Translations under genes and position numbers: made by a program
The notes under the pieces: model-generated
Seen by the model: the letters and a program-made list of their open reading frames with translations, nothing else
Told to the model about the DNA's origin: nothing
Databases searched by the model: none
Shown: positions 34,576-46,086 of the stretch, in pieces
Numbering within the stretch: the stretch's first letter is position 1
Layout of the letters: each line of letters begins with the position of its first letter
Assembly: GCF_027887165.1 (NCBI RefSeq)
Contig: NC_077234.1
Location: 250,638,158 to 250,702,157, forward strand
From: Monodelphis domestica
Lineage: Eukaryota; Chordata; Mammalia; Didelphimorphia; Didelphidae
Direction: 5' to 3'
Length of the DNA: 64,000 nt

Positions 34576-35825
34576 GTCTCTCTTGAATTCCCTCAATGAA
34601 TTTATCCTTGTAATAAAGAAAAATACTTATTCAAAACAATTGATACAATGACTATGACTGGCAGCAAGGTCAAATTCTACATCTATAATTCTCCACATTT
34701 CTATCTAAAGAAAGGAAGTGTGGTCATTATCTGCTCTCCAAGACCTAGACTTATTATTACCATTAATTATATCTTTATTCCTTTTAATGTTTTGTAATTT
34801 GACCCACCTCCTCTTTCTCTGCTTGGCTCATTTAACCAAACTGCACTGATATTAGCAGTTAAAGGACTTTCAGAAAGAATGATCACTGCTAAAATTCACT
34901 CTCAAAGTTCTAGGGGGAACACTGGTGGGAAATAAATTCCTACTCCTGAATATTATAATTGTGAGTCCCCACTGATATGCTTCCTACTTAACCTGCTAAA
35001 CTCCATTAGTTCATTCTTAATCTTATTTTGTTTTAAAACAAATGTTTAGTGATGTGTTTTGTTCTTATAGCACTATAATTTCTCCCAGCATTCCTCCCTG
35101 TAACTACACCCAGAGTCATCCCATGTAACAAATAATCTTTTTTTTTTTACAAAAAAAATAAGAGGAAAAAACAACAAAACTAAGCAGTAATAGAAAAGCT
35201 TGGAAATGTGTGAAATATCCCACATTCATGGACTTTCATAAAGGAAAGGAGTGAGATTGGGGTGTCTTCTCATATCCTTTTTTTGGAGCCATCTATAAAT
35301 ATTTGGCTTTCCGTGTGATGATTGTAGCATTAATGAAGCTTGATGGAAACGTCAGTAAGATTCACTTTCTCTCATCCCTAAAAACATTTTACCCTGCAAT
35401 ATATGAAATGTTTATTGTGCCAGTAGATATTGATGGTGGAGGTAGGGATTTCAGTAAGAGACAAGTGGGTGCTGGTTTATGTATATAAGGGTATCTAGAG
35501 TCATCAAAGTGGCAAAATGCTTATATGTATATGGGAAGAGGCATCTTACCCACTCCATCTTTCTGGGGTTCTATAGCAACTCTTCAGAAGACTCCTGAGT
35601 CTAACAGAATTTGTGCATGAGGGATGAGGGTTATAAGAAGAATAGTTACAGCTATCTTTCCCAAGTCTGTAGTACCCCATTACCTTCTCCTTTCTTTCCC
35701 TCCACTCTTACATCTATCCCTGAGTCTCCTGGTCCAATTGCTAGGGAAGGCAAGAAAGGAGGGAAGGAAAAGGAATGAGATCAGGAAGGAGAAAAAGGGA
35801 TCCAAATATTTTTTCCTCTGAACCC
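34576..35825. other. Unique sequence
   Basis: No gene recognised. Near 35640-35830 pyrimidine-rich DNA leads into the L2 element and may be its worn upstream part. Confidence 0.35.
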
Positions 35826-36387
35826 TATAAGATCAATTCTCACAACTAGGAAACTTCAACATACATATGGTTAATCCCTCTAACACAAAAACTCTCCATT
35901 CCGTTGAACAATTTGATTTCTATTATTACCCTTCCTCAGTTGCAAACAGAAATAAGTGTTCCTCTTCCATGGTCATTAACTCAAAAATTCCTTCATCTTA
36001 TACTCTATTGGCATTTTATCTTCCCCTCTGCCTTATTACCCCTAACCTTTTCTTCATCTTCACAATGACTTTGAATTGTCCATGTTTCATATCCTTCATA
36101 GGTCATCACCCTGTACCACTTTTACTGGCAATACTCTTCTCCCTTTTCCATCTTGACCTCTTGATAAATTCTGTACTATCCTCCACAAAAAAGACTTTGC
36201 TGTATCATAGTCTTGGATTACCTCCACCACTTGCAACCTTCACTTTTACTCACATGCTGATGAATAGAAGTGGAGAAAATAACAAGACTACGCACTGAGT
36301 CCACAATGAATTTAATGCTGCATAATATCATGTGGGACCTTAATGAAGCAATTTAATGCAATTTTTATACCACCCTAATAGATTTTC

Positions 36388-36633
36388 AGGGGCAACTAGG
36401 TGGCAGTAATGGATAGAGCAGTAAGCCTGGAGTCAAGAGGAACTGAATTAAAATACAGCTTCAGGCTTATACTAGTTGTGTGATCCAGGGCAAGTCACTT
36501 AACTTTGTCTTCGTCTCCTTATCTGTAAAATATTCTGGAGAAGGAAATGGCAAACCATTCTAGTATCTTTGCTAAGAAAATCCCAAACGGGGTCACAAGG
36601 TATCAGACATGACTGAAACCATCTAACAACAAG
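36388..36633 (+). mobile_element. MAR1-type SINE nested in L2
   Basis: Head GGGGCAACTAGGTGGCAGTA, CORE part GATCCAGGGCAAGTCACTTA, tail GGAGAAGGAAATGGCAAACC and GGGTCACAAGGTATCAGACA, then an AACAACAAG end. The tail is again BovB/RTE-like. Short similar flanks (ATAGATTTTC at about 36378 and ACAGATTTGA at about 36635) could be a worn target duplication. Confidence 0.85.
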
Positions 36634-36844
36634 AACAGATTTGATTCTTAGTCATCAAATAGACTTTCCCAAAACTTTTCATCCTTCTTGTCAAGACTAA
36701 CTTCTCTACATGCAAATGGGATGCTATTCCATCCTATTTTCTTCATAAAATTGTCCCTTCTATCATCCACTCTCACCAATTTTGAACGGTATCCTCTGCT
36801 TTATTAATACCTGCATTCTCATGCATATGTCATCATCTTCTTTT

Positions 36845-36995
36845 TAAAATATACTCTTATTTTGTTAAATATTTCTTGATTACAAGCAAAAAAAATTGTG
36901 AGAAAAAATTTTTTTCAAAAATCTCTGTCCCATCACTCCCCAATCCATTAAGAAGTCAAGCAATATGATATTGCCTACACTGTATCCTTTAAAAC
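36845..36995 (-). mobile_element. Reverse L1 3'-UTR scrap nested in L2
   Basis: TATTTTGTTAAATATTTCTT, then CAATCCATTAAGAAGTCAAG and CAATATGATATTGCCTACAC resemble the reverse end of older marsupial L1 elements. L2 homology resumes right after it. Confidence 0.45.
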
Positions 36996-37854
36996 CTTCA
37001 CTTGATCTGTCTCCCACTGAAAGCTATCATATATTTCTCTTCCTTTTCATGACTAAATTTGGAAGTCATCTACAATTTGTGCCTCTTTTTCCCCTCCTCT
37101 CATTCCTTTAAACTTTCTGCACTCTGGCTTTGATCTCATCATTCAACCTAAATTGTTCTCTACAATGTCATTAATGACTTTTAACTGACAAATCTGATGG
37201 TCTTTAATCAGTCCTCATTGTTAGTGACCACTCCCTGAAGTCTTTGACACTATACATCATCCACTTGTAATACATTCTCTAATCTAGGTTTTCATGACAT
37301 TGCTCTTTCTTCTTACTCTCTTAACCACTTCTCAATGTATTTTACCTAATATTCCTCCAAGTCAAACCCACAGCCTATCAACATCCTCCCAGACTTTGTC
37401 CTAAATTTTCTTGTCTTCTTCCTCCAAGCTATTCACTTGGTGATCATGTCAGCTCCTGTTGCTTCAAGTATAATTTCCCTGTAATTTTTCAGCTTCCCTG
37501 TTTTTCTTCAAGACTCAGATGAAATACCACCTTCTTCAAGAAGCCTTTTCCAGTCTCCTCGCTCTTATACATACACCTCTAAATACCTTCTCTCTGAGAT
37601 AACCTTTTTTGCATTGTGTATATCTTGTATACAATTATTTACATGTCATCTTCCTCCAATAGAATGCAAACTCCATGAAGACAGAATCCATATTTCTGTC
37701 TTGCTTTATATTCTCAACACTTGGCATAGTGCCTGTCACATAATAAGCACTGAGAGCCAATGGAGCATCTTGTATGGCAAATCATTACTGAGAGATAAAC
37801 AATGGCAATAAGGTACCAGCAGTTTCTTAGTTTCTCCTGACTAAAACCAGTTCT

Positions 37855-38400
37855 GGTTGTAACTTAAAGGAAGCCAGGAGGCAGAGATGAGGCAAAGGGT
37901 GTTCTGGACATGAAAGACAGTCAGAGAAAGTGCCCAGAGCCAAGAATAGAGTGTCTTGTTCATGGTACAGCCAGGAGGCCAGTGTCCCTGAATCAAAGAG
38001 TGCATGAAAGGGAGTAAGGAGTAAGGAAATTAGAAAGGTGGTGGGGTGGGTTATGAAGAACCTTGGGTGCCAAATGAAAATGTTTCTTATTTGATAGTGG
38101 AAGCAATAGGAAGGCACTGGAGTTGGTGGAGTAGGGAAATGGCATGGTTGGACCTTTGCTTTAAGACAATGGATGAATGGAGAAGTTAGTAGAGTGTAGA
38201 AAAACTTGAAGGAAGCTGAACCACCAGAGGCTACCTAAGTGTGGGATAATAAGTGACTGCCCCCAAATCATAGCAGCGTCAGAGGGGAGAAGCAAGCATA
38301 TTTAAAGAGCTCTTCCAAAAGTTAAATTGAAAGGCTTTGGCAATAAATTTGGACACAGTGGAATGAGAGATAGTGAGGAGTCCAGGGACTAAGTACATGC
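37855..38400 (+). repeat. Body of a medium-copy old repeat
   Basis: Recognisable blocks in order: AACTTAAAGGAAGCCAGGAG, AGTGCCCAGAGCCAAGAATA, GAGTGTCTTGTTCATGGTAC, GCCAGTGTCCCTGAATCAAA, GGGTTATGAAGAACCTTGGG, GGCATGGTTGGACCTTTGCT and GTGAGGAGTCCAGG. I know this as a common old repeat of marsupial and monotreme genomes, possibly associated with L2, but cannot name it. The 96-codon minus frame across it is not a gene. Confidence 0.6.
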
Positions 38401-40058
38401 TGAGGTCCAAATCCTCCTCCTGCTGCTCCCCAATTTTCTATACTATCAACTGAGAGTGAGGTTTTTGTTTAAATAATAAAACTTTATTATATTTTTACAT
38501 GTAAAAATCATTCTTAATTATTAGTTCAAGGACTAGATCGATCAGGGATTTTGTAAATATGTGACATGTATGTGTATGTGTATACATTATGTCAGTATAT
38601 ATGCAACATATGTATATGTCCCATAGGAAGAAGCTGAATAAATATTTCTATCTACCTGAATATATTGGTACATCTGTAGCTACCTGGGATGTATCTGTAT
38701 GTAGTTTAGACATTCAGCTGGTCCCTCAAGTGGCACTTTCTTATTATCAAGGTAAATTATGTTTGAGAGAATCTAGATTATTTATCCTCACATCCAAAGT
38801 AATTAGCAATGCTCAGTTCCTCCTGGCCTGATTTGGATGCTCATTTTTTCTCCATACTTTTTCAAGGAAAAAAAGTCTTCCTTGTGTTTACATTGGTATT
38901 AGTTTCTAAAGTAATTTATTCTTTTTTTTCCACTCTAAAAACAATATTTACATGCTTTTAAGATAAACCTTTAAATTGTCAATGCCTGTTATCTCAGGTC
39001 TTATATTCTAATTTTTCTTTGTTAGGTGAAATAGGTAATATATTATTGCAGATTGAGAAATGATCTTGGACCAAGTTGAGAGCTGAATCAGGACCAAGCT
39101 CAAGCCCTGGATCTAACATAATGACTATGTGATCATAAGATGCAGAGAATTGGCCTGCCCTTGATTGAGGGAATGTCCTCATCTGGGAATTTTCTCTACC
39201 ACCAAAATCATAGGTTTGGTCCTTATTCCTTCATCAAATGAAAGAATTCTATTTATATGTTTATTATTATTATTATATAATTTTTTGAGGATGAATTTTG
39301 AATTTCATTTGAGAAATTATGAAATAATTCCCAAAACTTTTCTCAATTAATCAAAAAGCAATTATTAAGCATCTTGGAAATTTTACAGGGAAATTTTGAC
39401 CTTACACTTAGAATTTTTAGATAAATATCTTACCACCTCTGGCTTATGTTTCATAGATTTCCAAATGACCTTTAAAAGATGCTGAGTTCGATTTGAATAT
39501 GCTGATGAAATCTCTTTGCTCAGGTGATGTTGGGTAGGGATATGAAACTCTAAACTGCCAACTCTGAGGAACAGATGATGTTTTCCTGTCAAAAACACTA
39601 ATATTCATCACTGCAAAGTGTGTGTTCAAAGTTCATATATGAATATAAATCCGAAACTGGATTTGGGGGGAATTAAAGAGTAATTTCTATTAGGTCATAC
39701 TTTCCCAACACTATCATGACCTTTACTTTGCTCTGATATTAAAAAAAAAAGATTTAAGAAAATTATCATTATAAAACTCTGTACAAGAACTTATGACACT
39801 TGTTTTCTCGTTACTAATCACTATTTTGAACTAGGATTTCTCATTTTGGGTTCCAATTGAACAAAATGTCCCATTCTTAAGAACTGTTTTCACTGATTAT
39901 TTCCAACTTGAATTATTCTAAACAATTTTCTTTCCAAGTTTGGATATAAAATATAGGTAAAACAGAGTTCCCAATCTTTTTCCATCATCTTACCTCTTGC
40001 CATCCAGTTAAAATTCCTAGGTAAAATAAATTGTAGAGTTTCTCACACATATTCACAA
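38401..40058. other. Unique AT-rich sequence
   Basis: No gene. 38465-38525 (AAACTTTATTATATTTTTAC) may be an L1 3' UTR scrap. A TATG-rich microsatellite lies at 38565-38620. Confidence 0.35.
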
Positions 40059-40059
40059 A

Positions 40060-40272
40060 AGAAATAAAATCCAAGGGGCGGCTAAGTGGCCTAATGGCTA
40101 GAAAGTCCATTCTGGAGTCAGTAGGATGTGGTTTGAAATCTGACATTTTCTAGTTGTGTGACTCTGAGCAAGTCACTTAACCTCAATAGCCCACCTCTTA
40201 CTACTCTTCTTCCTTGAAACTGATTCGTAGAATCAATTCTAAGACAGAAGATAAGGGATTTTAGAAATAAAA
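40060..40272 (+). mobile_element. tRNA-headed CORE-SINE with target duplication
   Basis: Body about 40071-40262: head GGGGCGGCTAAGTGGCCTAA, CORE GTGTGACTCTGAGCAAGTCA, end CCTCTTACTACTCTTCTTCC with GACAGAAGATAAGGGATTTT. The repeat AGAAATAAAA at 40060-40069 and 40263-40272 flanks it. Confidence 0.87.
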
Positions 40273-40430
40273 CAAAATACAGTGAGTAAGTAACTTCAAT
40301 AAGACATTATAGTTATTTACCAAATATTTCCTATACCCTTTAGACAAATTTCTTATATTACATTGCATATACTTTGAGGTGGAGAACCCCTGACCAAGAG
40401 AATTAGTAGAAAACTGCATAGTATAAACAA

Positions 40431-40632
40431 TGACAACTAGCATTTATATAATACTTTAAGGTTTGCAAAAGGCTTAAAAATATCCATTTCATCTCATTTT
40501 ATCCTCATAGCCAACATGGATGATATCATTCCCATTTTACCAATGATGAAATTAAGTCAGGCAGATACGCAGCTAATAAATATCTGAGGCTAGATTGAAA
40601 GCTCCGTGCTCACTCACCTTGCTCTTCCAAGC
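40431..40632 (+). mobile_element. MIR/THER-type CORE-SINE
   Basis: ACTAGCATTTATATAATACT, TTAAGGTTTGCAAAAGGCTT, TCTCATTTTATCCTCATAGC, CCCATTTTACCAATGATGAA and ATCTGAGGCTAGATTGAAAG follow the usual order of this SINE group. Diverged, plus strand. Confidence 0.75.
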
Positions 40633-40994
40633 TTTATTCAATAGGACTTAAATTATATTTGTCTCTATATCTCTATACTTCTTTTAGTCAATTATAGACA
40701 GTTATAAATATTGTACAGTGATGACAACATACTGATGTCATTTTGGTCCTCCCAGTGGACAGGGCGACAACCAACCAGTTACATAATCATAAAGAAGCGG
40801 TGGTACTATAGAAAATTGACCATACTGTTATATCAGTTGGTTTTGCATGATTATAATTTCTTTATTACAAAGGAAAGTTCCTTCAGAGTGGAGGAAGAGG
40901 GACATATTGAGAAATAATCATGATTCCAAATGAAAAAGCTTCAGTGAAGTTTTATTTTTTTTTAAGGAAGGATAAAAAGAAAGGCAACAATAAG

Positions 40995-41122
40995 TTCAAC
41001 TCCTGTCTCTGATGCTTCCTATCTGTGCAAACTTGTGAAGTCACTTGATCTCTCTGGCCCCAAGTTCCCCAAAGGGTATCAGTCTAGATGGCCTTTAGCC
41101 TATTACATTATGATTTCCCTAT
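40995..41122 (+). mobile_element. MIR-type SINE relic
   Basis: CTCCTGTCTCTGATGCTTCC, GAAGTCACTTGATCTCTCTG and CAGTCTAGATGGCCTTTAGC keep the order of a MIR-like SINE. Confidence 0.6.
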
Positions 41123-41340
41123 CCCCTTTTCATTTTTGCATTAAGGATGAACTCAGAACATTATCCATTTTTCTTCTTTTACATAGTTGAGACATAAATC
41201 TGCCTTGACATCCATCTTATGCCAATCTATCACTTCCTACTAACTTCAGAGCCTTCTTGAAAGTTTTGGACTTAAGTACACTTGGAATGGGCTCCCTAAT
41301 TGGTTAGTTTCCTAAGGAAGTGTGTAGAAGTTGTATGTAA

Positions 41341-41527
41341 GTCCTGCATCTAACACTTAATTAGCTGTGTGACTGGATAAGATTTATGCAACATCTCTCC
41401 ATGAGCATGTTTCTGCTGATATTAAAATATTACCTATTTTATAGGGTCATTTTGAAAATTTAATAAGGAAATATACATATATATATATATAATACTTTGT
41501 AAGCTTTAAAGTGCAGTATAAATCCTT
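41341..41527 (+). mobile_element. CORE-SINE with an internal TA run
   Basis: CTTAATTAGCTGTGTGACTG, TACCTATTTTATAGGGTCAT, TACTTTGTAAGCTTTAAAGT and GCAGTATAAATCC mark a MAR/MIR-type SINE. A short (TA)n run at 41475-41492 interrupts it. Confidence 0.6.
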
Positions 41528-44034
41528 GAATTTTGTTTAGAAAAGACCAAATATTTATTTAGTTTTACATTTGTATGTAGTTAGGGAGGGATGGAGATCT
41601 ATCACAAAATTATTTTCATATGGTTTCATAATAGTTAAGTATTATCAGCATTTTATTTACTTATTATTCACAGCTTCTGTAACATTGATTTATTCTCTCA
41701 TTAAGGATTTAATTATCATACTTATTGTAATGTGAAATGTACATTTAAAATGTCTTCCTATCAGAGAACACAATAATTAGGCGATTCTGATAAGATTCTT
41801 TTTTATTTTCCCTAGGACAACAAAATGAAAATAGATTGCTGTAGTACATAATGATACCATGGTTTTAATGGTATTTCTTTTCCAAAGTCCTCCTATATGA
41901 ATTCTCATGGGTCTTTTTATTTAAATAAGGAAGAGAACCAATCACCTAGAACATAGAAAGGCAAAAGAAAAAAAAGATGTGAAAAATTAAGTCAGATATA
42001 TAAAACTATAAACTATTAGCTATTTGGGGACAAGACAAAATTAAAGGACAGATTAGTGTTTATTTGATGCCATCAGGTAGAGAAATGATAAAGTCAGCCA
42101 TATATATACTACATGAAGAGCTGGTAATAACATGCAAGGAGATGAGCTGAGAAAAGCAGCAGAATCTTACCAAGTAATTTCAGGAGGAATGCATACTGAC
42201 GATGGAATGATTTTAAAAGCGCTCAGAAATAAAATCTTGAACTATCTCAAGGAAGATTTAAAACTATCATGATGGAGAATACTTTTTAAGGGAGACCTAG
42301 AAAACATTGCCAATTATAGCTAGCAGGTCTCTCAATCCTTTATGAGAAGGGTCTCCACCTACAAAAATACGAGAATAGAATAAACATGCACTCAGAAGGT
42401 ATTTTGTCCGGTGGACTCTATCTTTATGTGGTTTCATGAAACATTCTATTATTCAGGGAAGGAATGATTTCCTCAGAAGCAGAGGAAACATTTCAGATGT
42501 CTCAGTCTTTCATAACAAATGGATCCCTCTCTGGAACTCATTTTGCCTCATAAAAGAAGAGCACTTCAGGGGCACAGTCTACATAAGGACAGTAGGTGGG
42601 GAAGTCCATGATTCTTTGGAAGAGAGTTGACACTTCAGAGGCTTCAGTTCTTATTTCTCTCAAGAAGAAATGGCTATGGCTGAAGTGATAAGGTTTTTCC
42701 TGTTTTGCCTAGTGAGGCTGAATCCTGCAGCTTCTTGTGTTCCATGAATTTTGGAGTCATGGGTGTCCCCCCCCCAAAGAGATTATCTAGCAATGATCAG
42801 AAAGAGATGAGATGAGATGAAGAGTTGTTTTCTTCACTGCTGTCGATGGGACAGAAACAAAAGAAAAGCTTTCCAGGGAATATATCCCTTGTGAAACCCA
42901 AGGACTCATATAGAGACCTAGAAAGCATCTCTAAATATTATAAAGTCCTCTGCAAAAGGGTGAAGAGTTGAAGGTCACAGGTAGAGTTTTTGTTCTTACT
43001 TCTGATGGAAGTCTACAGCAGTTCAATGCCTTTCCCCAAGGTGAGCAATATGAATTACCTAAGTGACTTCAGGAAATCAGCACAAATAAATCTAGAAGGA
43101 GAAATTGAGGGAGTTTTACAGATTGCCTGTTTAGAGCACCAACAGTTCAGAAGTAACCAGTCTAGAGAACAGGGTAAGGATGTCAGGGGTCCTTTTTGCC
43201 CAGGAGCTCCTTCCTGTTCTCTGATATCCGTGGGAACCTCAGCAGAGTTCAGGTGATAGTTCTTGACTGAAATGCACCTTGCCCCAGGTTTTCATTTGCA
43301 GTCAATGTAGTACAAAGACAGGTGGCTCAGTGAGAGAAATTCTTACTTTATCCTTTATCAAATAGCCCCACTTTTTTTTCTGAATTGGGATTTAAGGCTA
43401 TTGTCAACAGTAATGCAATTACCCTTGTTTTTATTCAGACCCCAAGGAACCAGACTGCACCCACACCTAATAAGCTTTCTATATGTTTTTAAAGTCCCAT
43501 GAAATGATTTAGGGCATGGGAAAGTGTCTTCCTATAAAACCTCTTAATCTCTTCTCATCATGTGTCCCAGCTGAGGTGAAAATGACTAGCTTATTGTGAG
43601 CATCCCACTTTTCTAAAGAAGAATTAGTCCTGATTTTATATCCCTACGTTCAAATAGTAAATATGCCAAAAGAACATTGAGTCTTTCACTTAATGAAAGT
43701 ATCTGTACAGAGATTAGGATTTGCCAAGTTACATACCATTAAAAGAAATTGGATAACAGTGTGATAATGACTATAAAAGACATTATTCGATGCACAGGTT
43801 GTTTCTTTCAATCGTGAAAAGCGGAGATAAACTTACATTAGTAAATGATGATGACAGATTAGGTTAATGCCATTTAAAATGTAATTTCTTGTTTTGAAAA
43901 ATGCTCTAAGATGGTTCCACCCCCCTCACCCCCCAGCTACTATATTGCCACAGTCTACAAGGGATAGAGATTGAACCTGTGGTTTCATTTAGCATAAAAG
44001 AACTCAAAAGTTAGAAAATTGCCTCAACTATGTC
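41528..44034. other. Unique sequence, possible conserved non-coding parts
   Basis: No gene or clear repeat. 41640-41860 and 43670-43910 are free of repeats, of balanced composition and rich in TAATTA/TTAATG-like words. An 88-codon frame at 42990-43256 shows no motif. A C9 run lies at about 42769-42777. Confidence 0.4.
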
Positions 44035-44213
44035 AGGTCAGTGACTTCTCTAAAACTTACAGTCTCCGAATGTTGCTCAGAACACTGAAGGGCCAAGTGA
44101 ATTGTCCAAGGTGACAAAGCCAGTACATTAAAGAAGTAAGACTTAAACCCTGGTCTTCTTGGCTTTAAAGCGTGCTCTCTTTCCACTGTACCATAATTCC
44201 TCTCCCAGTACTT
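44035..44213 (+). mobile_element. MIR-type CORE-SINE
   Basis: TCTCTAAAACTTACAGTCTC, GCCAAGTGAATTGTCCAAGG, TGACAAAGCCAGTACATTAA, GACTTAAACCCTGGTCTTCT and GCTCTCTTTCCACTGTACCA are the middle and end of a MIR-like SINE, plus strand. Confidence 0.75.
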
Positions 44214-44509
44214 AATTCCTCTACAGTGAATATTCTAAACTGGATGACCACTGAAATCTTGTCTAACTGTAAAATTATATCACTTTATAAACCAATTATC
44301 TTAAAGGAAAAGACCAAGATAATGGGTTTAGATTAGAATAACTCATCTTTTTCTAATGTTTACAAAGCATTCTTCTCACAGCAACCCATTAAAGTGGACA
44401 GGCTCAATATCCCTGTGGATCAATTATCTTTGCTTGCTTCCATGGCAAAAGTCTGGACCCTTCTTGCCATTGTGACATTGCCACAGGCCACAAATAGGTA
44501 GAAGAGATG

Positions 44510-44670
44510 ATGTAAATGAAGGACCTACTTGTACAAAGATACTTAGAGCAGCTCTTTTTGTAGTGGTGAAAAGTTGGAAAGTGAAGAGCTGTCCAGCAAT
44601 TGGGAAATGGCTGAGCCAGTTGTGGGGGTATGATTTTAGTGGAATACTTTTGTGCCCTATGCTTTTTTAA
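44510..44670 (+). mobile_element. L1 ORF2 C-terminal scrap
   Basis: TTGTACAAAGATACTTAGAG, GCTCTTTTTGTAGTGGTGAA and GCAATTGGGAAATGGCTGAG, then TTTAGTGGAATACTTTTGTG match copy A at 6100-6230. Strongly diverged; one insertion of about 15 bp lies after the WGMAE region. Confidence 0.75.
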
Positions 44671-45799
44671 GGAAAGATTTTTTTAAAGAAAATTTTAGAT
44701 AAATAAGTGGGAGGTCTATTCTTCCAGTGAAAAAACAACTCAAAGGAGTTATAATTCACTAATACATGCTTATACATGTGTGTATATTATCTCATAATAT
44801 ATTGCATATGTAGGAACATGGAATATATCACATATATACTACTATGTTCTTTTTTATTATGCTTTATGTAATTTTGCAGTGATGATATTACCTATCTATC
44901 AATGCTATACATGTATACATACATGTGTACATGTAAATCATATGTGTGTGTCTATATCTACATCTGAAATACGACCCTGAAGATCTAGTTTTTAGAATTC
45001 TAGCTTCCTTCAGGGTTCAGTTTACATGCTATGTACTCTATATAAGAAGCTTTTCTTGGGTTCTAGATTCCCTAGTTGTTAAGGGTAATATTCTCCTCTT
45101 ATAAGCATCTGTGCATGAACATATATATTATATAAAAGTATATATGCAGATAATATACATACATGTGTGCATGTGTGTGTTGGCAGCTGTCACAGAGGTA
45201 ACTTTCCTAGAAGACAATGTGAAAGTCAAAAAATGAACGTCGATATAGTAGACTTATGGGAAATACGGGGTTCAGTTCCTGTGACCACCAAAAACTATAA
45301 TCTTCCCTTAGAGGCTACTGAAAATGCACTTTTCAGCATACAATTCTTTATAACGAAACATTAACTCAAATAAGATACACTGTTCCTAACCTGTACAGTA
45401 ACCATGAAATAACCAATAAGATGCATTATACAAAATAAAATTGGTGATACACTAAACAGTTTTTCTTCCTAGTAATTCCCTAGATATTGTGAACACTAAC
45501 ATCTCAATCTTTTAAACATGATTTCTGACAATATTTGTTTTTCATTACATGGGAAATCTACAGAAATTCTGTACAGCAAAAAAAAATTCTTAAAATTAAA
45601 ATTTTAACCTAATTCTTACCTTCCACTGTGTCAAAGAGCAATGTGAGGGCATCATTCCCTATACTAAATCGCTATAAGCTTCTGCTGGAAGATGCTATGA
45701 CTGTTTTAGTCTGGACATCGTCTCTGACACTTTGTCCTTCACAGTTGATGGATGGGGTTTTTGATCATTCGTATTGAGAGAGATCTTAGACATCATCAC
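44671..45799. other. Unique AT-rich sequence with TA/TG-rich parts
   Basis: 44760-44960 and 45110-45180 are diverged TATG/TACA-rich repeats. No gene seen. Confidence 0.4.
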
Positions 45800-46086
45800 C
45801 ATTAATAGCTTACATTTACATAATGCTTACTACATCCTAGTTATTGTTCTAAGTGTTTTATAATTATCTCAGGTGGTCAATACAAGTCTGGAAGGTGGGT
45901 GCTATTATTATTATTGTTGTTGTTGTTGTTGTTGTTGTTACCATTTTATAAATGGAGGAAACTGAGGCAAATAGAGATTAAGTGAATTGCCAAAGGTCAC
46001 ACAGCTAATAAGGATCTGAGGCTAGATTTGAATCCAAGTCTTCCTAACGCCAAGCCTAGCACTCCTCTGCACCACTGAGTTGCCTA
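45800..46086 (+). mobile_element. MIR/THER-type CORE-SINE with internal microsatellite
   Basis: ATTAATAGCTTACATTTACA, ATAATTATCTCAGGTGGTCA, GGAGGAAACTGAGGCAAATA, AGGTCACACAGCTAATAAGG, GATTTGAATCCAAGTCTTCC and TCTGCACCACTGAGTTGCCT follow the family order nearly end to end. A TTA/TTG triplet run at 45904-45940 has grown at the usual 'attattatcccc' site. Confidence 0.85.

Larger units (their letters stand above)
35830..37775 (+). mobile_element. L2 LINE, ORF2 part to 3' end, with nested insertions
   Basis: Starts near AGGAAACTTCAACATACATA, the GNFNIH block of the L2 endonuclease. It resumes after two insertions with the reverse-transcriptase part: ACAATGTCATTAATGACTTT, TCAGTCCTCATTGTTAGTGA, GTCTTTGACACTATACATCA and CTAGGTTTTCATGACATTGC. 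The 3' end lies at 37490-37775: AAGACTCAGATGAAATACCA, TTCAAGAAGCCTTTTCCAGT and CACTTGGCATAGTGCCTGTC. No intact frame remains; the 143-codon open stretch at 35867-36298 is the worn endonuclease region. L2 died out long before marsupial diversification, so this copy is ancient. Confidence 0.8.
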
